From the NCBI RefSeq assembly GCF_000511385.1, contig NC_023141.1:13776-77775 (forward strand): 64,000 nt of DNA, written 5' to 3'. Positions 50,676 through 58,374 of the stretch are shown here, in pieces; within the stretch, counting starts at the first letter, position 1, and every line of letters begins with the position of its first letter. Both the position numbers and the translations under genes were made by a program. This DNA comes from Phaeobacter gallaeciensis DSM 26640. Its GTDB lineage: Bacteria > Pseudomonadota > Alphaproteobacteria > Rhodobacterales > Rhodobacteraceae. Below the pieces are notes generated by a model. It was not told the origin of the DNA, did no database searches, and saw nothing but the letters and a program-made list of their open reading frames with translations.

Positions 50676-50825
50676 TCACCGTTTGCGCCAAAGGTATGTG
50701 GCGATAGCGCAAATGAGGATTGCAACGATCACCCAGACCCAGATCCATGACGTTTTATCTGCCGCACAGTTGACCAGATCGAGACCTGCCAAGGCGCTAT
50801 TTTCGCTTTCTTTGCAATCGTTCAT
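50676..50825 (-). CDS. Tiny membrane protein (49 residues)
   Basis: The frame encodes a 49-residue protein with an acidic N-terminus (MNDCKESENSALAG), a membrane helix with three tryptophans at about 28-45, and a basic end (LWRKR). It ends one base before the GIY-YIG gene start, which supports real translation and an operon. Two cysteines lie in the periplasmic or cytoplasmic head. Function unknown. Confidence 0.6.
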   Translation of the reverse strand: MNDCKESENSALAGLDLVNCAADKTSWIWVWVIVAILICAIATYLWRKR

Positions 50826-50870
50826 TTGTCATCCCCCATCGTGCAAATTCCTTACTGCCGAAACCAATGT

Positions 50871-50926
50871 CATCTTTCCGCAAATATCCTCGGGGGTCGC
50901 CCGAAGGGTAGGGGGCAGACGCCCCC
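50871..50926 (-). terminator. Terminator-like 3'-end repeat behind the virB operon, copy 3
   Basis: On the minus strand, directly after the virB11 stop, GGGGGC-GTCT-GCCCCC is followed by a second GGG-rich hairpin and the common TATTTGCGGAAAGATG end. The unit matches 32595 and 36163. It probably ends the virB transcript. Confidence 0.75.
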
Positions 50927-51918
50927 TATTTGTCGATGTGAAGCGCTGGCAGGAATATTTCCGCTACACCGCGACGGCCATCGTGCCTGCCAAGCTGAAC
51001 AACCAGGTCGATGCTGTTAGCGCAATATCGCCAAACCTCTTGAAAGGTCATGTTCATACCAACGTCCATCACCATAAGCGCCAAGCGATCCAGCGCCTTC
51101 TTTGCTGTATCAGCGTGGATAGTTGTGAAACTGCCCCCATGGCCGGTGTTAATTGCATCAAGGAAGGTTTTGCATTCGTTACCACGAAGCTCACCGAGAA
51201 TGATGCGATCAGGGCGCAGACGGAGCGTTGCTTCTAGCAATTTCGCTGCTGTGACTTCGCCGCCTTCAACTCGCTTTGCACGAAGGCAGACCGAGTTAGG
51301 TTGCTCCGGAAACAGCTCAAAGGCGTCTTCAATCGTGACGATACGCTCTTGCGGTTCAACGAGATCGAGAAGGCCGCGCGCAAACGTGGTTTTACCACTT
51401 GAGGTTCCGCCAGAAATCAGAATGTTCAGCCGGTCCTCGATGCAAACCCGCATCGCGTCCTCGACTTTGCCTTCTTGGGCCAGATCCGCGACATGTTGAG
51501 CGCGCTCGCGCCGTTTTTCTTCAAGATCAACAAGACTCCCATGCAGAAGGCCCATTTTCTCAAGCGAAATCTTAGTGTGGCTATATGAGCGGAGCGTTAT
51601 AGCCGTTCCGCCTTCGATTGCTGGTTCTGCGATAACCTGGGCGCGAAGCGGGCGACCAGCATATTCGATTTTTCCGGATAGAACGGGCTTGGCTACAGAG
51701 AACTGTGCCCCAATATCAGATGCTATCGCGGTGCCGATGTTGTTGGCGTCAATCTTTTCGAATTTGTGTGAACAATGGAGCGCCATGTAAGGCGCTCCCT
51801 GTTTCTCTATCCAAACTGTTCCGTCACTGTTGATGGCAATCTCGACAATCTCACTGTCTTTGAGCAGATCCTTGATTGGCGTGAAATAGGCTTCAAGAAA
51901 AGAGCCGGCGTCGTCCAT
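50926..51918 (-). CDS. virB11: VirB11 secretion ATPase
   Basis: This 330-residue ATPase has Walker A GGTSSGKT at 170-177, an IVTIEDAFELFP segment, and conserved arginines and a GHGGSFTTIHA motif near 285. It is a hexameric traffic ATPase that switches the secretion apparatus between pilus assembly and DNA export. The ATG at 51918 overlaps the virB10 stop (TGATG). It is the last gene of the virB operon and is followed by the repeat terminator. Confidence 0.94.
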   Translation of the reverse strand: MDDAGSFLEAYFTPIKDLLKDSEIVEIAINSDGTVWIEKQGAPYMALHCSHKFEKIDANNIGTAIASDIGAQFSVAKPVLSGKIEYAGRPLRAQVIAEPAIEGGTAITLRSYSHTKISLEKMGLLHGSLVDLEEKRRERAQHVADLAQEGKVEDAMRVCIEDRLNILISGGTSSGKTTFARGLLDLVEPQERIVTIEDAFELFPEQPNSVCLRAKRVEGGEVTAAKLLEATLRLRPDRIILGELRGNECKTFLDAINTGHGGSFTTIHADTAKKALDRLALMVMDVGMNMTFQEVWRYCANSIDLVVQLGRHDGRRGVAEIFLPALHIDK

Positions 51919-53330
51919 CAATAGAACTCCAAGTCACGATCAACCATGATCGTCACACGCGCGCCTTGCTCCACAGTGATGATCGGGGGCAAAGTCGCAT
52001 ATTCGTTGATTACGTCTGCACTCGCGTTGGCAAGATCGTCGCCTATGTCCTCGGCTGTGTCGCGAGCCAATTCGCTGTCCGAAGCATAGGCGTTCGCTGC
52101 GATTGACGGAGCTGCGCCAATCAACGACACCAAAGCAGCGCCGCCAAACCGCATTCCAAACCGTGAGTTAACACGACCCGTTACGCCCGACCGCCCTTGT
52201 TGATCACCGCCATAGGCCGCAATCTGGACTGACTGGCCTTCTGGAGTAACCAATCGCGACCAACGTACCAGAATACGTCCCTGTCCAAGTGAAATGTCAG
52301 AGCTGTATTGACCAAATACCTTCGATCCTGAAGGGATCAGAATGCCCGATCCATCAAATGAATATACCGGTTCATTAACCATGGCTGTAACAGCGCCGGG
52401 CAATGAAGAATCGATGGCATTTTCCAGTGTCGCCGCGATCATTGTACCCTGCACGACAGTCCTCGACGGGTTTGCGATCACTTCTGCTGAGGTCACTTCA
52501 ACAGGAGAAGCGCCGCTTTCGACAAATGCCCGATTTCGTTCATCAGAGGTTGGATTTCTGGATGTTGGGGAGCTTTGGCCCGCTGATTGATCTGTCGATC
52601 CGCTCGATGCTCTCTCATCATAAATCACGGATGGAGATTTAATTCGCGCGGCCATGATTGCGCGTTGTTCCTGCCGGATGCGCTCAAGTTCAGCTCGTCG
52701 CTCGCGCTCGGCCGCGGCCTGTTGTTCGGCAAGCCTTTGTGCTTCGGCATCTTGGGCCAAACGCTCTGCTGCGAGGCGTTCTGCTTCAAGTCGGGCCATT
52801 TCCGCAGAGGCGTTCTGTTGCTCAGCCTCAGACAATCTTGCTTGAAGCCCTTCGATCTGCTGATTCATTGCCGCTTGCATTTCTCGCAAGATACGGGCGT
52901 TTTCCTCATTCGCCGCTGTAACGGCGGCTGAGATCTGTTCGGCCAACTCTTGCTGCCCTGCACCTGCGTTATCCGATATGCCACGAAGCTGCGCTTCGAG
53001 CTGCCGAACCTGTTCTTGTAATGCACGCTCGCGCTCGGCCATTGCCCGCCGCTGTTCTTCCAGCTGTGCATCAACACCCGAAAAATCGAACGATGGTTCT
53101 GGCTCAGCTTCACCCGGTTGGATGCGCGCAAAACTATTGTCCGGCGAACCTTCCTGAAACTCTAGTGAACCGGATGTTTCCAGAGGGGCCTTGTTGTCGG
53201 GCGCGATCAGCGGATAGGCCAAAAGCCCCACCATGCCGAGCACGCCTGCGCCAACAATTGCTTTTGCAGCGGTGCCAGGGCCTTTGGCTTTCTTTTTCGA
53301 TTTTACTTCGTACTCTTGATCTTCAGCCAT
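51918..53330 (-). CDS. virB10: VirB10 channel scaffold protein
   Basis: This 470-residue inner-membrane protein has a short cytoplasmic start and a membrane helix at about 24-44. A long coiled-coil region rich in alanine, glutamate and arginine follows (about 85-230). The C-terminal TrbI/VirB10 domain contains GQGRILVRWSRLVTPEG. It bridges inner and outer membranes and forms the core channel with VirB9 and VirB7. The coiled coil makes it longer than most VirB10 proteins. Confidence 0.93.
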   Translation of the reverse strand: MAEDQEYEVKSKKKAKGPGTAAKAIVGAGVLGMVGLLAYPLIAPDNKAPLETSGSLEFQEGSPDNSFARIQPGEAEPEPSFDFSGVDAQLEEQRRAMAERERALQEQVRQLEAQLRGISDNAGAGQQELAEQISAAVTAANEENARILREMQAAMNQQIEGLQARLSEAEQQNASAEMARLEAERLAAERLAQDAEAQRLAEQQAAAERERRAELERIRQEQRAIMAARIKSPSVIYDERASSGSTDQSAGQSSPTSRNPTSDERNRAFVESGASPVEVTSAEVIANPSRTVVQGTMIAATLENAIDSSLPGAVTAMVNEPVYSFDGSGILIPSGSKVFGQYSSDISLGQGRILVRWSRLVTPEGQSVQIAAYGGDQQGRSGVTGRVNSRFGMRFGGAALVSLIGAAPSIAANAYASDSELARDTAEDIGDDLANASADVINEYATLPPIITVEQGARVTIMVDRDLEFY

Positions 53331-53332
53331 GA

Positions 53333-54073
53333 TTAAAACTCCTTCCCAGCAAGCGCAGCAACAGTTGACCGGCTACTAACCGTCCCACCTTGGATGCGTC
53401 GTATGCAGACGACTTCGTTGCCGATCCGAACCGAGTATTCAGAATGAACGCCGCTCACACGGACAACGCGACGCCGCGACGAAGTGTTTGTTGTGACCTC
53501 ATATCCAGAGGCGTTGACACGAAAGATTGAAGGACGCGTGTCGTTCCGAAACTCGAAGAATGTATTCCTACCGTCATTCCAAACGCGCACAGGCCGGAAG
53601 TTTGCATTTCCTGAGAACTGGTATCCAGTGTCGCGTGAGCCGGTCGCAGTAACGGTTCGGCGCGGTCTGTCGTCAGGAAAGTTGACAACCACGCGGAAGG
53701 TTTGGCGCTGCACGCTTCCCTCGGTCACATAAAAGGCGATTGCGCGGCGGTTCGTGTAAACTGTCATGTTCGAGCTTGCACGAGCAATCACGGGCTTGAT
53801 GGAGATAGTCTGGCGGTTTGAAAGCACTTCCACTTCGAAGCTTTCACTGTCGCCCAACAGAACCTGCGTGATCCTCTCACCATTCCCAAGCTCAATCGCT
53901 GTATTTACGCGAAGATGGGTATGGACACGGATTACGTCAGTCGGATTATAGGTGACGTGCGTAACCCTCGCATCGGCACCCATAGTCGTCGGTTTTCGCT
54001 CAGCAATGGCGGGGGTCGCCGCCACCAAAAATGCCGCGCCGATAATAGTTGTTATGTTAAGTTTCCTGTTCAT
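53333..54073 (-). CDS. virB9: VirB9 outer-membrane core protein
   Basis: This 246-residue protein has a signal peptide (1-24, ending in AIA-ER). The VirB9/CagX domain is recognisable by DVIRVHTHLRVNTAIEL, the VLLGDSESFEV region, and NMTVYTNRRAIAFYV. It forms the outer-membrane core with VirB7 and VirB10. It starts 6 nt after the virB8 stop. Confidence 0.92.
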   Translation of the reverse strand: MNRKLNITTIIGAAFLVAATPAIAERKPTTMGADARVTHVTYNPTDVIRVHTHLRVNTAIELGNGERITQVLLGDSESFEVEVLSNRQTISIKPVIARASSNMTVYTNRRAIAFYVTEGSVQRQTFRVVVNFPDDRPRRTVTATGSRDTGYQFSGNANFRPVRVWNDGRNTFFEFRNDTRPSIFRVNASGYEVTTNTSSRRRVVRVSGVHSEYSVRIGNEVVCIRRIQGGTVSSRSTVAALAGKEF

Positions 54074-54079
54074 TGCTAC

Positions 54080-54733
54080 TTACTCCCCAAGCGTTTCGGC
54101 ATCGACACGGAAGGTCGTGACTGTGAATCCAAGCGGATTTTCCCAGACTCGTTGGAGCTGGCGTTCCCGTCTTGGCTCGAACTCAAATCCAACAGTTGCA
54201 ACGAAGGATCTGGTAACGGCCTCTTGCCGAGGCCGGCGAAGCGATTTTTCAAACCGCACCTGCGCGACGAGCGGTTCTAGGAAGTTGATTGCCTTGATCC
54301 TGACGGAGACCTCAGATCCTTGGCCGTAAACGCGCGGTGGATAGCTTTCATTGTCACTGCTATCGGTCCAAAGGCGGCGAAGAGAGTTTTGCGCGCTGCC
54401 ACTTGAGCGACGCTGTACGCTTTCAAGACGCTCTTGAATGCCCGCGAGGATGTAACTCTCACGATCAGTCACATACGCGACCAAGAGCGCTTCCTTTACA
54501 GCTTCTTCGTCCGAAATTCCCGTGGGCTGGACCTGCACAATCCGCTCAGCTGCACCGGTTGTTTTGTCAACCAGCACCGTGAAGACCTCTGTTTCCTTCA
54601 ACGGCATCATGAAAACGATTGCTGCACCCAGCAGCAACGATAGACCGCAAGATGCTGTCGCTACCTTCCATGCCAGCCGTTCACTACGTTTCGGCTGCAA
54701 CACCAAGTCTACATCGAATCCTTTTTCTGACAT
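54080..54733 (-). CDS. virB8: VirB8 inner-membrane assembly protein
   Basis: This 217-residue protein has an N-terminal cytoplasmic segment and a membrane helix at about 25-45. A VirB8 periplasmic domain follows, with YVTDRESYI near residue 88 and NPLGFTVTTFRVDAE at the end. The ATG at 54733 has AAGG upstream; an upstream in-frame start at 54760 is less likely. It nucleates assembly of the channel. Confidence 0.9.
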   Translation of the reverse strand: MSEKGFDVDLVLQPKRSERLAWKVATASCGLSLLLGAAIVFMMPLKETEVFTVLVDKTTGAAERIVQVQPTGISDEEAVKEALLVAYVTDRESYILAGIQERLESVQRRSSGSAQNSLRRLWTDSSDNESYPPRVYGQGSEVSVRIKAINFLEPLVAQVRFEKSLRRPRQEAVTRSFVATVGFEFEPRRERQLQRVWENPLGFTVTTFRVDAETLGE

Positions 54734-54766
54734 TGGCTGCCCTTCCTTCAAACTCGTCAATTCCGT

Positions 54767-55771
54767 TTATTTTCTCAGTCGGTTCGCAAGATATTGAACC
54801 TTGCTGACCGTCGCGTGTCCGACTTTCGAGGCTCGGCTTGCTCCAGCATCGAGCGCCTGACCTCTGGCGGCGCGATATGCCCCACCAATGGCTCCACCAG
54901 TTGCACTGGCCCCAGCTTTACCGGCGTCAAGACCTTTACGGCCCTGCACATAGGTTGCTGCGGCAGCAGCGGTTAGACCAATCCCGGTTTGTGCAAGTGA
55001 AGAAGATGTGCTGGGGATCATTGCCATAAGGCCAGTCCCCAAAAGCATGATCACGATGAAGCTCACCATATCCCCTATCGTGTCAACGGAACTCAGATCG
55101 TCGGGAACTACATCGGTGGCAGCGGCTATAGTGAAGCCCGCCATTGCAGCCGCCAATAGCGGTACAAGTGCGAAACCGAGAGCCATTTTTACATAGGCTT
55201 CGAAAAATGGTGCTGATTGTTTGAAAAGAGCGGTCGCCACTGCAACTGGTCCAAGAATGATCAGCACGCCGATCATGAGCTTCGCGCCGCCGATCATGAT
55301 GACACTGACAACGGCCATAAGTGCGGCGACCAGAAACATCAGCACGCCCGCAATAGCACCTGCTATAAAGCTACCGTTCTGGCTTACGGCGTCTCCTACA
55401 TCGAGCGCACGGCCATACAATTCATCTAGGCCGTCATAAAGGTTTGTGACACTACCGCCTGTGATTTCGTTAAGCACCACGGCACCAAATTCGGCTGGTG
55501 CGTCAGTCAGGACACCGTAGACAGCATCAAAATTGTTGAAGGAACTCACGAATATATAGACGAGAGCAATCCGTAACATGAGGCTGACGCCGTTCTGCAA
55601 TGTCATAGGAATGGCTTGAATGGCGAGGTTAGCGCCAGTCAGTGCAATGATGAGTACCGACCCCACCTGCACGATGGGCAGCACTTCAGCGGCAACCGAG
55701 TTAAAAATCGTGCCGCCGATGCTTGCAACCGCCGTGTCCACTGTCGTGAGAAGGGTTTCAATCACTGCCAA
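54767..55771 (-). CDS. virB6: VirB6 polytopic channel protein
   Basis: This 334-residue protein has about six membrane helices, a TLQNGVSLMLRIALVYIF-type segment near residue 63, and a long alanine/glycine-rich tail. It is the TrbL/VirB6 inner-membrane channel component. The start is TTG at 55771, with GGGGAG 8 nt upstream; a GTG two codons later is possible. Confidence 0.88.
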   Translation of the reverse strand: MAVIETLLTTVDTAVASIGGTIFNSVAAEVLPIVQVGSVLIIALTGANLAIQAIPMTLQNGVSLMLRIALVYIFVSSFNNFDAVYGVLTDAPAEFGAVVLNEITGGSVTNLYDGLDELYGRALDVGDAVSQNGSFIAGAIAGVLMFLVAALMAVVSVIMIGGAKLMIGVLIILGPVAVATALFKQSAPFFEAYVKMALGFALVPLLAAAMAGFTIAAATDVVPDDLSSVDTIGDMVSFIVIMLLGTGLMAMIPSTSSSLAQTGIGLTAAAAATYVQGRKGLDAGKAGASATGGAIGGAYRAARGQALDAGASRASKVGHATVSKVQYLANRLRK

Positions 55772-55774
55772 TTT

Positions 55775-56278
55775 TTATTCTCCCCGGCAGTTGGCGCTGT
55801 GAAACGCTCGGTAGTTTTCATCTATGGCGCGACGATTGCTCTCTCGCTCATCACGCATCGCGAAAAAGACCTCTTCGGTCATAGTTTCGGTCGTGACGCC
55901 GAATTGTTCCTGTAACAAGTCGTCAAAACTCGCAGCTGCCGCCAAGCATTCACAGCTTTGTTCGGCCAACCGAATTTCGCGCAGCTTCATAAAATACCAC
56001 TGCTTTGCAGCGCCGTGATGGAACGGATGAGCTGTTTCGAAGTACCCGGTTTTTGCTGGCTCCCTATCGCATATCGCAGTGCGGTCTTCCTTGAAGAACA
56101 GCATTTCTCGACGCTGCATTTCCTGCATGATTTCAAGAAGCAAATCTGCGTCTTCAGAAACGACAGCCGCGGCCGCAGCGCCTTGCAGCTCTTTCGGGTT
56201 CATCGCCTCTATGTCCTGTGACAATGCGGGTGTGCAGACAGCCATCAGTGCGAGTGCGAGAAGACTTTTCCTGATCAT
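55775..56278 (-). CDS. Secreted virB-operon protein of unknown function
   Basis: This 167-residue protein has a signal peptide ([20 protein letters not shown]). The mature part has about four cysteines (CDREPA, CECL, and one near the C-terminus) and is mostly helical. The ATG at 56278 overlaps the VirB5 stop. It is in the place where some systems encode an entry-exclusion protein or a pilus-associated factor. No family match is recognised. Confidence 0.65.
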   Translation of the reverse strand: MIRKSLLALALMAVCTPALSQDIEAMNPKELQGAAAAAVVSEDADLLLEIMQEMQRREMLFFKEDRTAICDREPAKTGYFETAHPFHHGAAKQWYFMKLREIRLAEQSCECLAAAASFDDLLQEQFGVTTETMTEEVFFAMRDERESNRRAIDENYRAFHSANCRGE

Positions 56279-57087
56279 TCTGCCGCTCCCGAGAAGTCGA
56301 AGAACGCGCGCTCTTTGGCCTGTTCTGCGGCCCAGTTGATGCCGTTCTGACCCGAAGCAAGCCCTTGTGCGGCATTCAAGCGCCACATCTGGCCCAGCAT
56401 GTAGTTGGTCTCAGCTGCCATTCTGGTGTTGAGATCCACTGATTCTTTCAGCGTGTCCGCACTGCCAATCTCGTCAACAAGTCCAGATGTGCGTTCGATG
56501 CTCTGCCCCGCTTCTTCATAGGACAATTGTGCAGCCGCCATTGCTGTGGCGTTTGCTGCCGCTGTTTGCGCGATCGTGCCATCCGACACATTGTCGGAGC
56601 TTGAGAGCCCGCTCAGTGTTTCGGGTGTAAACCCTGCGCCTGAGAGCGTGTCTTGAACAGCTTCGGCGGCCATCTTGTCGCCCATGGTGACTTCGCCATC
56701 CAAAAGGCTGTCCAACAGGCCATCGAAATCGCCAATGGCGAGCGAGTCCATGAAGCCGCTTAAATCGGTGATTTTCTCAGCACGGCTGCGAATATCCTCG
56801 ACCGAATTGTACAGATTGCCGATTTCGTTGAGACCCGTGATTGATCCCAGGACGTTTTCCAGCAATCCGTTAATGTCGGTCAGCTGTTGGATCTGTTCTT
56901 GCAGCTGTTCGATCTGCTGAAGCTGTCGCTCAGCATCAGCCAACGCCTGCTGCAATTGCTCGATGTTCTTGGCGAGGTTGGACCCGTCGATAACAGGAAC
57001 GCCCTGGGCATAGACAGGCGCAGCACCAATGGTTCCGTTCATACCTGCGGCCACCAGGGCCGCGCAAAGAAATGGTTTCAGTTTCAT
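56275..57087 (-). CDS. virB5: VirB5 minor pilin-type protein
   Basis: This 270-residue exported protein has a signal peptide (about 1-28, ending PVYA), a long coiled coil (about 40-80, rich in glutamine and leucine) and helical bundles, as in VirB5/TrbJ. The mature start [19 protein letters not shown] is almost the same as in the neighbouring transglycosylase chimera. It sits at the pilus tip and helps contact. The ATG at 57087 overlaps the preceding stop in an ATGA. Confidence 0.82.
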   Translation of the reverse strand: MKLKPFLCAALVAAGMNGTIGAAPVYAQGVPVIDGSNLAKNIEQLQQALADAERQLQQIEQLQEQIQQLTDINGLLENVLGSITGLNEIGNLYNSVEDIRSRAEKITDLSGFMDSLAIGDFDGLLDSLLDGEVTMGDKMAAEAVQDTLSGAGFTPETLSGLSSSDNVSDGTIAQTAAANATAMAAAQLSYEEAGQSIERTSGLVDEIGSADTLKESVDLNTRMAAETNYMLGQMWRLNAAQGLASGQNGINWAAEQAKERAFFDFSGAAE

Positions 57088-58199
57088 TCGTTGTACTCCC
57101 AAAAGGTGGTTGCTTGAAGTTGTTGCGAGGCTTCGTTCAAACCTTGCGCAGCTTCGACTTTCACATGAGCTGCGCGCAGGCGCAGCGTCAGAGCCATCAG
57201 ACGTGCCCTTTCAGCCATCAAATAGGTATTCCAGTCGTAGGCTTCTTTGACGTTCTGAGGGTCGCCTTGATCAAGGATTGCCGCGATCCGGCGCATCGCT
57301 CCGTTGATCTGTTCGGATTGATAGGAGCCATAACCCATCGAGGCATCTGCATAGTTGCCCCATGCGGCATTCGCCCCGTCGATCCCATCCAGCGATCCTG
57401 TCATATCGACACCTGTGATCACCGAAAGATATTCGTCATAGTAACCCTTGATACGACGAACATAGTTCTGAGTTTCTTCAAAGGGCGGAATGCCGCCATA
57501 CTTGTTCACGTTGCCCGGGCCAGCGTTATAGGCCGCAAGGGCATAATCTACGCGGCCATACCTCGCAAGCTGGGTCAAAATGTACCGCGCGCCACCATCT
57601 AGGTTTTCCCACGGATCGTAAGGGTTCACGCCGAGATCCGCAGCGGTCCCAGGCATCAGCTGACAAAAACCCCGCGCTCCTACATGACTTACAGCAGCAT
57701 TGTTGAAACGGCTTTCCTGTTTAATCAGCGATTGAAACAGAATGCGCCAGGTCAGCGGATTCAGACCAGCCGCCGACACACCGGCATGGCCTTCATACCG
57801 CCGAGCAACGGTAATAATCATCTGTTCAACAGAAGCATTGTCACCAAACAGGCGCTGTGCATCTTGGTTTTCCGTTTCTGTGACGGGGTAGGCTTCTGCG
57901 GCACTTGGGAAGTTGACCGAGCCGCCCTCTATCCCAGCAACATTTGTTGTCCCCGTCGATTCCGCCAAAAACCGCTCATAAGCTTCCCGTTGCTCTTCCT
58001 TCAGCTCAACCAAGCTGTCGCGGTTTTCGATCTTCGTACCCTGGTCAGTAGCATCACGCAGCGCTTCGGTAAGCCGCGAGATATTCTGAGCCAGATTATT
58101 CCCGTCAATCACTGGAACGCCCTGCGCCAGCGCCGACGAAGCGACACTGGTTGCGAGAAGAAACGCAGCTGCCTTAGAAGCTCTGGTAGTCGCAATCAT
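57084..58199 (-). CDS. VirB5-like protein with inserted lytic transglycosylase domain
   Basis: This 371-residue protein starts with a signal peptide and the segment [19 protein letters not shown], matching VirB5 from the next gene. From about residue 125 to 260 is a soluble lytic transglycosylase domain: [20 protein letters not shown] has the catalytic glutamate, then [12 protein letters not shown] and [12 protein letters not shown]. The C-terminal part ([18 protein letters not shown]) is again VirB5-like. It looks like a VirB5 duplicate that received a wall-cutting domain. The ATG at 58199 gives a proper signal peptide; the frame is open upstream over the lipoprotein gene. Confidence 0.82.
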   Translation of the reverse strand: MIATTRASKAAAFLLATSVASSALAQGVPVIDGNNLAQNISRLTEALRDATDQGTKIENRDSLVELKEEQREAYERFLAESTGTTNVAGIEGGSVNFPSAAEAYPVTETENQDAQRLFGDNASVEQMIITVARRYEGHAGVSAAGLNPLTWRILFQSLIKQESRFNNAAVSHVGARGFCQLMPGTAADLGVNPYDPWENLDGGARYILTQLARYGRVDYALAAYNAGPGNVNKYGGIPPFEETQNYVRRIKGYYDEYLSVITGVDMTGSLDGIDGANAAWGNYADASMGYGSYQSEQINGAMRRIAAILDQGDPQNVKEAYDWNTYLMAERARLMALTLRLRAAHVKVEAAQGLNEASQQLQATTFWEYNE

Positions 58200-58374
58200 A
58201 GCGCCCCCCCGGAGTGTCACTCGCGCTGATCGTGAAGTGATTTGTTGCGTTCCGCGTAACAACATAAGTGCCATCAGCGCTTCTTTGACCAAAGCACTCT
58301 GACTTACGACCAGTGGTTGTTCCCTCGCAGGCTGCGAGGGCGGCCACAGCCGCAATCATCACTATAATTCTCAT
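58174..58374 (-). CDS. Small lipoprotein, VirB7-like candidate
   Basis: This 66-residue protein has a lipoprotein signal with lipobox LAAC (C16). The mature part is about 50 residues with two more cysteines (CFGQ and CDYQ). It lies between virB4 and the transglycosylase gene, overlapping both. VirB7 is a small outer-membrane lipoprotein that stabilises VirB9. Size and position fit this, but family motifs are too short for certainty. Confidence 0.7.
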   Translation of the reverse strand: MRIIVMIAAVAALAACEGTTTGRKSECFGQRSADGTYVVTRNATNHFTISASDTPGGRYDCDYQSF

